Of a stretch of DNA of 64,000 bases, positions 1 through 11,653 are shown piece after piece (position 1 is the first letter of the stretch; the number at the start of each line of letters is the position of its first letter). The notes beneath the pieces were generated by a model that did not search any database, was not told where the DNA came from, and saw only the letters and a program-made list of their open reading frames with translations. The position numbers were made by a program, and so were the translations under genes. Origin of the DNA: Flavisphingopyxis sp963800335 (lineage in GTDB: Bacteria; Pseudomonadota; Alphaproteobacteria; Sphingomonadales; Sphingomonadaceae); assembly GCA_963800335.1 (NCBI GenBank), contig CAWDAN010000002.1, positions 186,001 to 250,000 on the forward strand, given 5' to 3'.

Positions 1-294
1 CCGCGCGCGCCATAGAGATAATGATAGCCGCGCAGCGACAGCGCCTCGAGATAGGCGAGCAATTGCGCGTCGAGCACCGCGCTGCGTGCGACCGCGAGCG
101 ACGACAAGGTCGCGCGATAGAGCAAGGGCAGCTGGACGAGCTCCTCTTCGCTCAGCTTGCGCGGCGATTTCCTTTCGGCCCTGTCGAGCAGCGTTTCGAA
201 TGCCGCGCCATTGCTCCTCGCGCTCGGCGCGAAAACTGGCGAGCGACTGGCGCACTGCGCCGACATTGCTTCTGATTTCGCCGCTGCCGCTCAC
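1..294 (-). CDS. SpoIIM/DUF95-like membrane protein, N-terminal part
   Basis: The start of a gene that runs off the left edge. Translation begins at a GTG overlapping the DUF58 stop (GTGA). After about 28 residues the frame shifts near position 205. The continuing frame reads KLSEEELVQLPLLYRATLSS and then YLEALSLRGYHYLYGAR, which resembles the N-terminal part of the stage II sporulation protein M family. In MoxR operons a SpoIIM-like gene commonly follows DUF58, and the position agrees. The function of these proteins in non-sporulating bacteria is not known to me. The family call rests on this short stretch and the context. Confidence 0.6.
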   Translation of the reverse strand, partial: MSGSGEIRSNVGAVRQSLASFRAEREEQWRGIRNAARQGRKEIAAQAERRGARPAALALSRDLVVARGRTQRGARRAIARLSRGAVAARLSLSLWRAR

Positions 295-1599
295 AATCGG
301 TCCTCGCGCTTGAGCGTCAGGTAGCGTTCGAGCAGCGCCGGGCCGATCTCGTCGTGCGTCGCCTCGATCACCTCGACGCCGAGCAGGTGGAGGCGTTCGA
401 TCACCAGCTGGCGCTCGCGCAGCAGCGCGCCCGCGGTGACGGCGCGCGCGACGTCTTCGCCGCTTGCAGGTTCGGCGTCGGCCATCGCCTCGAGCTCGGC
501 ATCGCGCATCAGGACGAACAATACGAGGTGGCGGCGCGTCAGCGCGCCGACGTTGCGGAGCATCAATTCGGCCGAGATGCTGTCGACGAAATCGGTGAAG
601 ACGACGACCAGCGATCGCCGTTCGAGCCGGGCGCCGAGCGTCGTCAGCGCGAGCGTGAAATTGGTTTCCTCGGGCGAATAGTCGATCTCGGCGGCGCGCT
701 TTTGCAGCAACGAAAATCCCGCGACCCCGCTCATCGCCCCGCTGGCGACGCGCGGGCGCGAATCGAAGCCGAACAGCCGCACGCTGTCGCCGCCCTTCAG
801 CGCCATGAACGCGGTCAGCAGCGCCGCGCCGACCGCGCGGTCGACCTTGGGCATGCCCGCGACGGGTTCGCACATCAGTCGGCCGCTATCGATCGCCAGC
901 ACGACCGACTGGTTGTGATCGGTGCGATATTCGCGCGCGAGCAGCTCACCGTGGCGCGCGCTGCGTTTCCAGTCGATGCTGCGGCGGCCCATGCCCGGCT
1001 GATATTCGCGCAGCGCCTCGAACTCGCGTCCCTGGCCGCGCCGCCGGCGGTCCTGCTCGCCCGGGGCTGCTTCCTGCAGGTAGCGCAGCGCCTGCGACCG
1101 CAATGTCTCGAGATCGGGGATGACCGCGATCGCGCGGTCGACGGGTGCCGATGTCTGCTTCCACACCAGTCCGAACGCGCCCGGCCAGCGCAGCCACAGC
1201 CGCGCCACCGCTGCCTGTCCGCGCCGTACCGCCTCGAACGGGATCGCCAGCGTCGCCGAACGATCTTCGATCGTCATCGCGTCGCTGTCGCCGATAGTGC
1301 GCAAGCGCGCGTCGGTCGCGATCCGCCCTTCGATCCGGCGCGGAACGCTGCGGGCGAAATCGGCCCCCAGCATCACGCGCCCGTGCGTTCCGACACCGAT
1401 CATCGCGGGCAAGGCGACGCGCGGCGCGACGCTGGACCGGGGCGACGCCGCTGACTGCATCGACAACGATGAACGCGGCGAGCAGGCACAAGGGCAACAG
1501 GCCGAGATACCATGACGCCGGCAGCATGAGCGCGACGCCAAGCGCGGGCAGGGCGGCGGCCGCAGCCAGCCACGCCGCACGTCGCGCGGGATAGATCAC
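291..1599 (-). CDS. DUF58 domain protein
   Basis: A DUF58 protein with a von Willebrand A-like fold, about 435 residues once a frameshift near 1435 is joined. The N-terminus has two hydrophobic segments (residues about 8-50). The DUF58 core contains EFEALREYQPGMGRRSIDWK followed by LAREYRTDHNQ, the hallmark region of the family. The GTG start overlaps the MoxR stop (GTGA). DUF58 proteins are partners of MoxR AAA+ ATPases and are thought to take part in cell-envelope or protein-complex assembly; the target here is unknown. The shift joins GVAPVQ to APRVALPAMIGVGTHGRV and is more likely a sequence indel than a real break. Confidence 0.85.
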
Positions 1600-2552
1600 C
1601 GCGGCGCCTCGACCGCTTCGACCAGCGCGGCGACGATCGGTTCGACCTCGCGCCCGTCGATCTGCGCGGTCGCCGACAGGATGACGCGGTGGCGCAGCGC
1701 GGGCACCGCGAGCGCCTTCACGTCGTCGGGCAGGACATAATCGCGTCCGTCGAGCGCGGCACGAGCGCGTGCGCCGCGCGCCAGCATCGCGCCCGCACGC
1801 GGGCTGGCGCCAACCTCGAGATCGCCGCTCATGCGCGTCGCGCGCACCAGGCTGGCGATATAGGTGACGATTTCATCGACCAGCGTCACCGAACTTGCCG
1901 CGTCGATCGCCGCTTCGATCGTCTCGCGCGATGCTTGCGGGGTAATTTCCCACTTCGCCGGATCGTCGCGCATCGCCCCGCCGCCATGCGTCTTGATGAT
2001 CATCTCTTCCTGCGCCTCGGTCGGATAATCTACACTGTGCTTGAACAGGAAGCGGTCGAGCTGCGCTTCGGGCAGCGGATAGACGCCTTGGTGTTCGATC
2101 GGGTTCTGCGTCGCCACCACCATGAAGGTGCGACCCAGTCGATGCGTCTCGCCATCGAACGTGACCGCATGTTCCTGCATCGCTTCGAGCAACGCGGCCT
2201 GCGTTTTAGCAGGCGTCCGGTTGATCTCGTCGGCGAGCAGGAGATCGCAGAAGATCGGCCCCTTGGTCATCGCGAATTCGCCCGACTGGAAATTATAGAT
2301 GTTCGATCCGATGATGTCGCCGGGCATCAGGTCGGGGGTGAACTGGATGCGCCCGAAATCGAGGCCGAGCGAAGCGGCGAACGCGCGCGCGGTCATCGTC
2401 TTGGCGGTCCCCGGCGGGCCTTCGAGCAGGATGTGCCCGCCGGCAAACAGCGCTGTCAGCATCAGGTCGATCATGTCGTCCTGGCCGGTGATGACGCGCG
2501 CGACCTCGCCCCGGATGGCATCGGCGAGCGGCTTGATCTCTTCAATTTTCAC
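1596..2552 (-). CDS. MoxR-family AAA+ ATPase
   Basis: A 318-residue AAA+ ATPase of the MoxR/RavA class. It has Walker A GPPGTAKT near residue 44, Walker B LLLADEINRTP near 105, and a sensor-like ATQNPIEHQGVYPLPEAQLD segment typical of MoxR. The GTG start overlaps the end of the DUF4350 gene by 11 bases, and its stop overlaps the DUF58 start. MoxR ATPases act as chaperone-like remodelling factors for VWA/DUF58-type partners. The reading frame is intact over its full length, and the size is normal for the family. Confidence 0.93.
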   Translation of the reverse strand: MKIEEIKPLADAIRGEVARVITGQDDMIDLMLTALFAGGHILLEGPPGTAKTMTARAFAASLGLDFGRIQFTPDLMPGDIIGSNIYNFQSGEFAMTKGPIFCDLLLADEINRTPAKTQAALLEAMQEHAVTFDGETHRLGRTFMVVATQNPIEHQGVYPLPEAQLDRFLFKHSVDYPTEAQEEMIIKTHGGGAMRDDPAKWEITPQASRETIEAAIDAASSVTLVDEIVTYIASLVRATRMSGDLEVGASPRAGAMLARGARARAALDGRDYVLPDDVKALAVPALRHRVILSATAQIDGREVEPIVAALVEAVEAPR

Positions 2553-3629
2553 GGGTTTTCCCTTTTATCCAGCGATACAGGTCGTCGCTCGCAGCGAGCA
2601 TTGACGGTTCATTCGTGGTCGCGCGCAACGACGCCAGCTTGGCGCTGAAGCCTTGTCCGCCCTCTTCATCACGGCGGTCGAGCCACTGTAACAGCGCTTC
2701 GCCGTGCAGGCCGGCGGGCGCGCGCAAACGGCTCGCGGCGCGCATTTCGACGATATCGGCGTAATGGTCGCCCAGCCCGCCGATCTTGCCGCCGCGCCGC
2801 ATCAGCCGTGCGGTCGCATCGGCCAGCGCGCGCTTGCCGAAACGCAGCACGCGTTCGGGCCGGGCGGCTTCGCCGAAACGCCCCAGCCCCCCGAGAAAGG
2901 CGAGCAAGGCGGCAAAGACGAGGCTGAGCGTGAGGGCCAGGAAGGGCGGTTCGAGCATCAGCTTGCCGAGGCTGCGTGAGACGGGCGCGCGCGCCAGGCT
3001 GAGATCGAACAGGATCTTGCTCTTCGGGTCGGTCTTGAGGCCGCGCAGCAGCGCGACCGCGGCGACGGCGTCGGCGCGTTTTGCCAGGCCCGCGTTGTTG
3101 AGCAGGTCGGCATCGACCAGCACCCAGTGCGGTTGGCCCTTGGTGGCAATCGGCCGCTGCGCCGCCGCGCTCGTCGCCTTCGGTCGGGAGCGGTGCGTCG
3201 AGCGCCTCGGCGAATTCGTTCAAGCGGCTTGCGGTTGATCCGCCCGGCCTTGTAGACGAAGCCCGGCTTGTTCGGATAGCGTGCGACCTGCCATTTGGGC
3301 AGGATGAACAGGGTCGACTTGAACCGGCGCAGTTCGGCCAGTTCGGCCAGCCGGTCGACATCGAAACCGGCGTCGATCGGAACGACGAGAAGATCGGCGT
3401 CGGTCGCCGGGATCGATCGCAGTTCGACATCTTCGCCCGCGAGCTCAAGCAGTTTGACGATTCCGGCATAGCCATTACCGCCCTTGGCATCGGCAGTTGC
3501 CGCGCCCGGCGGGCTCGACCGGAAATCGGGGGCATAGGTCGCCAGGACGATAAACCCGGCCAGCGCGATGATGCTCGCGGCGATGCCCCAGGCGACCGCC
3601 CGGGGCGAGAATGTCTGATGCTCGCTCAT
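2542..3629 (-). CDS. DUF4350 domain membrane protein
   Basis: The ATG at 3629 overlaps the DUF4129 stop (ATGA). The N-terminus (MSEHQTFSPRAVAWGI) has one transmembrane segment, then a periplasmic-type domain with NGYAGIVKLLELAGEDVELR as in DUF4350. The C-terminal part has a second membrane segment (PFLALTLSLVFAALLAFLGG). The frame moves twice, near 3222 and 3150, and the three pieces join into one protein of about 360 residues. It lies in the MoxR operon between DUF4129 and MoxR, its usual place. The biochemical role is unknown. Confidence 0.75.
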
Positions 3630-4264
3630 GCCACCTGCCTGCGCCATCCTTCGGCGAAGGCGAAGCTTTCATAGGCTTGGCGCGCCTCGTGCCAGCCGTC
3701 ACTGCCAACACTGCGGCGGGCGAAGAGCGCGCGTTCGACGATGCCCGCAATTCTTGAAAACGCATCGCGGGGCCGGGCCGGAAGGCGCGCGTCGACGGCG
3801 ATATCGCGCGCGGTCAGCGAGGGTTGTAGGAAATCGGGCAGGCGGCGTGCAATGTCCTCGACACTTCGCACGAGCAGCAGATGGACCGCCGCTTCGTAAT
3901 CGCCGGCTTCGGCCAGCGCATCGGCTTCGGCGAGCAGCGTGCGCGCAACGCGCGCTTCGGGTCGCCAGTCCGCATCGTCATCATCGATCTGCTCGCGCTT
4001 CCACCGCGATGCCCAGCCATATCCGCCGAGTTGCGCAATCACGAGATAGGCGACGAAGGCGGCGATCAGCGCAACCCCGGCCCAGAAGATATAGGTTGCG
4101 AAGGGTGCCAGCGCGGCGATGAATTCGGCGATCATCTTGGCGAGGCCCGACGGCTCGATTTTGGGCGGCGGGGCGAGGCTGAACTGGATCGACCTATCGG
4201 CAATCAATTCGGCATGCGCGCGCGCCAGCGTTGCTGCGTCGATTGCTCCGCCATCAGCGCTCAT
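3626..4264 (-). CDS. DUF4129 domain membrane protein
   Basis: A 212-residue protein with one central transmembrane helix (about residues 53-80, FATYIFWAGVALIAAFVAYL) and a C-terminal domain resembling DUF4129, with LLAEADALAEAGDYEAAVHL. It is the first gene of the five-gene MoxR operon on this strand, and its stop overlaps the next start. Homologues are regularly found with MoxR/DUF58 but have no assigned activity. The frame is intact. Confidence 0.75.
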   Translation of the reverse strand: MSADGGAIDAATLARAHAELIADRSIQFSLAPPPKIEPSGLAKMIAEFIAALAPFATYIFWAGVALIAAFVAYLVIAQLGGYGWASRWKREQIDDDDADWRPEARVARTLLAEADALAEAGDYEAAVHLLLVRSVEDIARRLPDFLQPSLTARDIAVDARLPARPRDAFSRIAGIVERALFARRSVGSDGWHEARQAYESFAFAEGWRRQVA

Positions 4265-4347
4265 CAGCCGTCACCGCCCCCTGCGACCAGCGACTGTGTT
4301 TGCCGCTGTTTCCATGGTTTAGCGCAAGTGCGCGGGGGTGCAAGGCA

Positions 4348-4944
4348 TCAGGTGCCGGGGTGGCCAAGGTCGCCGAGAATGGCGTCGACCGCCTGATCGG
4401 CAATCCGGTCGCGGCCGATCGGGCCTTCGGGTCGGAACCAGTTGTGCGTCCAGTTGAGCATTCCGTAGAACAGCATGACCTTGATCCGCAGCGTATCGCG
4501 ATCACTGGCGCGGCGATCGATCGCGGTGAACAGCGACTGGGTGAAATCGACGATTTCGCGCTGCTTGGCGACGATATCGTCGCGCTGTGCCGCGGTCAGA
4601 TGGTTGAGTTCATAGAGCAGTACCTTCTGGCTGTCCGACGCGCCGACATAGCGATCGAGCAAGGCGCGCGCCAATTGCCGCAGCCACGCTTCGGGAGGTT
4701 CTGCGCTTGTGGCAACGGCGTCCTTTACCGCAAGCAGCGCGTCGATATGGCTGCGCATGACGTCGTAGAGGATATCCTCCTTGGCGGCATAATAATGATA
4801 GATCAGCGACTTGGAGAAGCCGCCGGCCGCCGCGAGATCGGCAATCGAGGCACCGCCGAACCCGCGCGCCGCAAACAGATGCGCGGCATGCGCGGTGATC
4901 GCCGCACGCTTGGCATCGTAATCGGCGGCCTGGAGTCGCGCCAT
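4348..4944 (-). CDS. TetR-family regulator, probable PaaR
   Basis: A 198-residue TetR/AcrR regulator. The N-terminal helix-turn-helix reads GFGGASIADLAAAGGFSKSL then IYHYYAAKEDIL, the standard TetR pattern; the rest is a ligand-binding helical domain. It follows paaZ by 16 bases on the same strand, so it is probably the last gene of paaG-paaZ-tetR. The perfect palindrome in the paaA/paaG divergent promoter (7842-7859) is the natural candidate operator. In known PaaR-type systems the ligand is phenylacetyl-CoA; here that is inference from context. Confidence 0.85.
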   Translation of the reverse strand: MARLQAADYDAKRAAITAHAAHLFAARGFGGASIADLAAAGGFSKSLIYHYYAAKEDILYDVMRSHIDALLAVKDAVATSAEPPEAWLRQLARALLDRYVGASDSQKVLLYELNHLTAAQRDDIVAKQREIVDFTQSLFTAIDRRASDRDTLRIKVMLFYGMLNWTHNWFRPEGPIGRDRIADQAVDAILGDLGHPGT

Positions 4945-4960
4945 CGCTCGTCCTTCCCGC

Positions 4961-6983
<2,023 letters not shown>

Positions 6984-6986
6984 GAT

Positions 6987-7779
6987 CTAGCGTCCCGTGA
7001 AGCTGGGTTTGCGTTTTTCGGTGAAGGCGGCGACGCCCTCGGCATAATCGTGCGTGCCGCCGAGCATCCGCATCGCATCGCGCTCTTCGTCGAGTTCGGT
7101 GTCGAGGTCGTTGGCCCAGGCGGCACGAATACGCTTCTTGGTCTCGGCGAGGCCGCGCGTCGGGACCGGCGGCGAACTTGGCGGCGAGCGCGGTTGCCTC
7201 GGCGACCAGCGCGTCGTCATCGACGCATTTCCAGATCAGTCCCCATTCGGCGGCGGTCTCTGCCATGATCGGCTCGCCGGTCAGCGCGAGTCCCATCGCG
7301 CGCGCCTGGCCGATCAACCGCGGCAGGATCCATGTCCCGCCCGAATCGGGGATCAGGCCGATATTGGCAAACGACTGGATGAACTTGGCCGACTTGGCCG
7401 CGATGACGATGTCGCAGGCGAGCGCGATGTTTGCACCGGCGCCTGCGGCGACGCCGTTGACCGCGCAGACGACGGGCATCGGCAATGCGGCGATGCGGCG
7501 GATCAGCGGGTTGTAGTAGGTTTCGACCGAGTGGCCGAGATCGGGCGCGGCATTATCGGCCGAAACCGCGCGGTCGCCGAGGTCCTGTCCGGCGCAGAAA
7601 CCGCGCCCGGCTCCGGTCAGGAGAACGGCGCGAACGGTGTCGTCGGCTTCGATCATGTCGAACGCGGCACGGACCTCTTCGTGCATCCGGACGTTGAAAC
7701 TGTTGAGCCGGTCGGGCCGGTTGAGCGTGATCGTCGCAAGACCGTTCTGGCTGGAATATTCGATCGTTTCGAAGGTCAT
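6987..7779 (-). CDS. paaG: PaaG-like enoyl-CoA hydratase/isomerase
   Basis: A crotonase-fold enzyme of about 263 residues. It has the oxyanion-hole segments GAGRGFCAGQDLGDR and NGVAAGAGANIALACD and the family signature IGLIPDSGGTWILPRLIG. The ATG at 7779 was chosen because the upstream in-frame extension is not protein-like and a GGAGG-like site lies just before it. One extra base in the GGG at 7162-7164 shifts the frame near the C-terminus; the tail resumes as PTRGLAETKKRI and ends SFTGR. PaaG isomerises the 1,2-epoxyphenylacetyl-CoA to oxepin-CoA. It is the first gene of the minus-strand paa operon. Confidence 0.9.
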
Positions 7780-7829
7780 TCGGAGGCCTTTCGGATATCG
7801 GTATGGAGGATAGACCGAGGTTGATACAT

Positions 7830-7871
7830 ACAATAGAATTCATTGACCGATCGGTCAATTTATTCTATTCT
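7830..7871. promoter_or_regulatory. Divergent paaG/paaA promoters with TetR-type operator
   Basis: A perfect 18-bp palindrome at 7842-7859 (ATTGACCGA/TCGGTCAAT). Its left half contains TTGACC (7843-7848), which with a 17-base spacer and TATTCT (7866-7871) makes a plausible plus-strand promoter for paaA. Its right half gives TTGACC on the minus strand (7853-7858), with a 17-base spacer and TATTGT (7830-7835) for paaG. Because both promoters are nearly symmetric, complementarity extends with two mismatched pairs to 7832-7869. One bound repressor would cover both -35 boxes. The TetR protein encoded downstream of paaZ is the likely ligand-responsive repressor. Confidence 0.8.
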
Positions 7872-7896
7872 GCGCACGCAGAACGGAGAGACGGAT

Positions 7897-8899
7897 ATGT
7901 ACGCACAAAAGGTCGAATCGACCGGCGCCAGGCCCAAATCACTCGACGAGATGGATCCGCAGGAACGCGCCTTCCAGGAGCGGATCGACGCCAATATCAA
8001 GATCGAGCCGAAGGAATGGATGCCCGAGGGCTATCGCAAGACGCTTGATCCGGCAGATTTCGCAGCACGCGCATTCGGAAATCGTCGGCCAGCTGCCCGA
8101 GGGCAACTGGATCACGCGCGCGCCGACGCTCGACCGCAAGGCGATCCTGCTCGCCAAGGTGCAGGACGAGGCGGGCCACGGGCTCTACCTCTATTGCGCC
8201 GCCGAAACGCTCGGCGTGACGCGCGACCAGCTCACCGAGCAGTTGCTTTCGGGCAAGGCCAAATATTCGTCGATCTTCAATTACCCGACGCTGACCTGGG
8301 CCGATATCGGCGCGATCGGCTGGCTCGTCGATGGCGCGGCGATCATGAACCAGGTGCCGCTGCAGCGCTGTTCCTACGGTCCCTACAGCCGCGCGATGAT
8401 CCGCGTCTGCAAGGAGGAAAGCTTCCACCAGCGCCAGGGCTACGACATCATGATGGTGCTCTCGAAGGGCAGCGAAGAACAGCGCGCGATGGCGCAGGAC
8501 GCGCTCAACCGCTGGTGGTGGCCGTCGCTGATGATGTTCGGCCCGTCGGACGCTGAATCGGTCCACAGCGCGCAGTCGATGGCATGGGGCATCAAGCAGG
8601 ACAGCAACGACGACCTCAGGCAAAAATTCGTCGACCAGACCGTCCCGCAGGCCGAATATCTGGGGCTGAAAGTGCCCGACGACGATATCGTCTGGAACGA
8701 GGCGAAAAACGACGGCAAGGGCGGCTACGACTTTGGCGAAGTGAACTGGGACGAATTTTTCGACGTGCTCGCGGGCAACGGCCCGTGCAATGCCGAACGC
8801 CTCGGCGCGCGGGTCAAGGCATGGGAAGACGGCGCCTGGTTCCGCGACGGGCTGATGGCGCACGCCGACAAGCAGGCAGCAAGGAAGATCGCGGCATGA
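7897..8899 (+). CDS. paaA: PaaA, phenylacetyl-CoA 1,2-epoxidase catalytic subunit
   Basis: The oxygenase subunit of the ring-epoxidising multicomponent monooxygenase, about 333 residues. A ribosome site GGAGAG precedes the ATG. After KTL the frame shifts at 8045-8046, where one extra T turns CTG ATC CGG CAG into CTT GAT CCG; the correct frame continues IRQISQHAHSEIVGQLPEG. Diiron ligand regions are visible in AKVQDEAGHGLYLYCAAE and CKEESFHQRQGYDIM. It is the first gene of the plus-strand operon and overlaps paaB (ATGA). Confidence 0.95.
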
Positions 8900-9193
8900 G
8901 CGAGCACAAACGCAAGGAATGGCCTTTGTGGGAGGTGTTCGTGCGCGGGCAACACGGCCTCAGCCACCGCCATGTCGGCAGCCTGCACGCGCCCGACGCC
9001 GAAATGGCGATCAATAACGCGCGCGACGTCTATACGCGGCGTAGCGAGGGGGTTTCGATCTGGGTCGTGCCCGCCGACGCGATCACCGCCACCGTCGCCC
9101 GGCGACAAGGAGCCGTTGTTCGAACCCGCCAACGACAAGGTCTATCGCCACCCGACCTTCTACGACATTCCAGACGAAATCGGGCATATGTGA
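8896..9193 (+). CDS. paaB: PaaB, phenylacetyl-CoA epoxidase subunit
   Basis: A small subunit of about 98 residues that bridges the PaaAC complex. It begins MSEHKRKEWPLWEVFVRGQ, with the HVGSLHAPDAEMAINNARD segment typical of PaaB. One extra base near 9103 shifts the frame; removing it gives TSPGDKEPLFEPANDK and the end FYDIPDEIGHM. It overlaps paaA (ATGA) and paaC (TGATG), indicating translational coupling. Confidence 0.92.
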
Positions 9194-9987
9194 TGGGCGC
9201 CGAGACGATCAGGAAACCTGCCGATACGCGCGTCGCGGTGAAGCCCGCGTTCGATCTCGCGCTGCGCATGGGCGACAATGCGCTGATCCTGGCGCAGCGC
9301 AACGCCGCCTGGTGCGGCCATGCGCCCGCGCTCGAAGAGGATATCGCGCTGGCCAATGTCGCGCTCGACCTGATCGGCCAGGCCAAGCTGTGGCTCGGCT
9401 ATGCCGGTGAACTTGAAGGCGAAGGCCGGAGCGCCGACGATCTCGCCTTCCTGCGCGACGGGCGTGACTTCCAGAATGTCCTGCTCGTCGAAACGCCCAA
9501 TGGCGATTTCGGCCAGACGACGATGCGCCAGTGGCTTTACGACAGCTGGCACCATTTCATGCTCGAAGGCCTCAAGGCATCGGGCGACGAGCGCATCGTC
9601 GAGATCGCCGAGAAATCGGCCAAGGAGGTCGCCTATCATCTCGAACGCTCGACCGATCTCGTTATTCGCCTGGGCGATGGCACCGACGAGAGCCACAAGC
9701 GGATGCAGGACGCGCTCGACTATCTCTGGCCGTTCGCACTCGAACTCGACGTCGCCGACGACGCCGACCGCGCAATTGCCGCAGCCGGCTTGGGCCCAGA
9801 CCTCGCGAGCGTTGCCGACAAGGCGCTGGCCTATCGCAGCGAGGCATTGGCGCAGGCGACGCTGACCGCGCCGACCGACGCCGTCCCGCGCAAGGGCGGC
9901 AAGGCGGGCGTGCACAGCGAGGCGTTCGGCTTCATGCTCGCCGAGATGCAGGTGCTGCAACGCACGCATCCCGGGGTGAAATGGTAG
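9193..9987 (+). CDS. paaC: PaaC, phenylacetyl-CoA epoxidase structural subunit
   Basis: A 264-residue ferritin-like subunit that pairs with PaaA. It contains MGDNALILAQRNAAWCGHAP and DLIGQAKLWLGYAGELEG, as in the PaaC family, and the conserved FGFMLAEMQVLQRTHPGVKW end. The start overlaps the paaB stop (TGATG), and the next gene begins at or just before its stop. The frame is intact. Confidence 0.94.
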   Translation: MGAETIRKPADTRVAVKPAFDLALRMGDNALILAQRNAAWCGHAPALEEDIALANVALDLIGQAKLWLGYAGELEGEGRSADDLAFLRDGRDFQNVLLVETPNGDFGQTTMRQWLYDSWHHFMLEGLKASGDERIVEIAEKSAKEVAYHLERSTDLVIRLGDGTDESHKRMQDALDYLWPFALELDVADDADRAIAAAGLGPDLASVADKALAYRSEALAQATLTAPTDAVPRKGGKAGVHSEAFGFMLAEMQVLQRTHPGVKW

Positions 9988-9989
9988 CG

Positions 9990-10502
9990 ATGGCAGCGGT
10001 TCTCGATCGGCCCAGCGACGCGCAGGTGCAGGCGTGGCTCGAAACCGTGCCCGACCCCGAGATTCCGGTCGTATCGCTCGTTGATCTGGGCATCGTGCGC
10101 GGGTTTGTCTGGGAAGACGACACGCTGGTCGTCACCGTCACGCCGACCTATTCGGGCTGTCCCGCGACCGCGGTGATCGCGATCGATGTCGAAACGACTT
10201 TGCTCGACAAGGGCATCGAAAAGGTGCGCGTTGAATCGCAGCTGTCGCCCGCCTGGACGACCGACTGGATCAGCGAAGCTGGCCGTAAGAAGTTGCACGA
10301 TTACGGCATCGTTCCGCCGGTCGATGGCAGCGCCTGCGTCGGCGCGCTCAAGATGACCGGCGCGGCGGCGGCCGATATTGCGTGCCCGCGCTGCGCATCG
10401 AAGGCGGTCGAACGGATCAGCCAGTTCGGATCGACGCCGTGCAAGGCGAGCTATCGCTGCACCGACTGTCTCGAGCCGTTCGATTATTTCAAGAGCATCT
10501 GA
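9990..10502 (+). CDS. paaD: PaaD, epoxidase maturation protein (MIP18/DUF59 type)
   Basis: About 170 residues. The N-terminal DUF59/MIP18 domain has ETVPDPEIPVVSLVDLGIVR, and the C-terminal domain carries CPRC, a central Cys (STPC) and CTDC, a four-plus-cysteine metal site. PaaD is needed for assembly of an active epoxidase, probably Fe-S or diiron maturation. An alternative ATG three codons upstream (9981) overlaps the paaC stop, so the exact start is uncertain by three residues. The stop overlaps the paaE ATG. Confidence 0.92.
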   Translation: MAAVLDRPSDAQVQAWLETVPDPEIPVVSLVDLGIVRGFVWEDDTLVVTVTPTYSGCPATAVIAIDVETTLLDKGIEKVRVESQLSPAWTTDWISEAGRKKLHDYGIVPPVDGSACVGALKMTGAAAADIACPRCASKAVERISQFGSTPCKASYRCTDCLEPFDYFKSI

Positions 10503-11635
10503 TGGGGAATTCAAGCATGACGGGGGCGGCAATCGCACAGGATCCCGCGCAGGTGGCGAAATCGCAGTTCCTGCCGCTGACGGTCGTCGACATCCGTCGC
10601 GACACGCGCGATTCGGTCGTGCTGACGCTCGAGCCGCCCGCCGAGCACGCCGACGAGTTCGCCTTCGTCCAGGGCCAGTACCTGACCTTCCGCAGGGATT
10701 TCGACGGCGAGGAAGTGCGCCGCTCCTATTCGATCAGCGCCGGGCTGGACGAAGGCGTGCTGCGCGTCGGGATCAAGAAGGTCGAGGGCGGCTGGTTCTC
10801 GACCTATGCCAATGACGAGATCGAGATCGGCGACACCATCGAGGCGATGCGCCCGATGGGCAATTTCCACGTGCCGATCCTCGAAGAGGGCGGGCGCAAT
10901 TACCTCGCGTTCGCAGGGGGCAGCGGGATCACGCCGATGATCTCGATCGCCAAGACGGTATTGTCGCGCGAGCCACAATCGACCTTCCAGCTGATCTACG
11001 GCAACCGCTCGACCAGCTCGATCATGTTCCGCGAAGAGCTCGACGACCTCAAGAACGTCTATATGGGCCGATTTTCGGTGACGCATATTCTCGAAAGCGA
11101 TGCCGCCGATATCGAGCTGTTCCATGGCCGCGTCGACAAGGCCAAGTGCGAGGCACTGTTCGCGAACTGGATCGACGTCGACAACGCCGATTTCGCCTTT
11201 GTCTGCGGCCCAGAGCCGATGATGCTCGCAGTGTCCGAATCGCTTCAGGACCACGGTCTCGACCACAAGAAGATCAAGCTCGAGCTGTTCAAGTCGGCGC
11301 AGCGCGGCGCGCCCAAGCCACAGGCAATGTCCGACGCGGAGATCGCCGCCGGCGACGTTGTCGAAGCGACCGTGATCATCGACGGCGTCACGCGCAGCTT
11401 CCCGATGCCGCGCAGCGGGCAATCGATCCTCGAGGCCGCGCGGCTCGCCAATATCGAGGCACCCTATGCCTGTCGCTCGGGCGTCTGTTCGACCTGCCGG
11501 GCGAAGCTGATCGAAGGCGAGGTCGACATGGAGGCCAATTACGCGCTTGAGGATTACGAGGTCGCCGCAGGTTATATCCTGACCTGCCAGGCGCACCCGG
11601 TGACCGACACGGTGAAGGTCGATTACGATCAGTAA
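10502..11635 (+). CDS. paaE: PaaE, epoxidase reductase (FAD/NADPH, 2Fe-2S)
   Basis: A 377-residue reductase that feeds electrons from NAD(P)H to PaaA. The FAD-binding motif is RRSYSIS, the pyridine-nucleotide site AGGSGITPMISIAK and CGPEPMM, and the C-terminal plant-type ferredoxin domain has CRSGVCSTCRAKLIEG and a final Cys in ILTCQAHP. The ATG overlaps the paaD stop; a second in-frame ATG lies at 10517. The frame is intact. An 18-base gap separates it from the E1 gene. Confidence 0.94.
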   Translation: MGNSSMTGAAIAQDPAQVAKSQFLPLTVVDIRRDTRDSVVLTLEPPAEHADEFAFVQGQYLTFRRDFDGEEVRRSYSISAGLDEGVLRVGIKKVEGGWFSTYANDEIEIGDTIEAMRPMGNFHVPILEEGGRNYLAFAGGSGITPMISIAKTVLSREPQSTFQLIYGNRSTSSIMFREELDDLKNVYMGRFSVTHILESDAADIELFHGRVDKAKCEALFANWIDVDNADFAFVCGPEPMMLAVSESLQDHGLDHKKIKLELFKSAQRGAPKPQAMSDAEIAAGDVVEATVIIDGVTRSFPMPRSGQSILEAARLANIEAPYACRSGVCSTCRAKLIEGEVDMEANYALEDYEVAAGYILTCQAHPVTDTVKVDYDQ

Positions 11636-11653
11636 TAATGCCATGCTAGGGCG

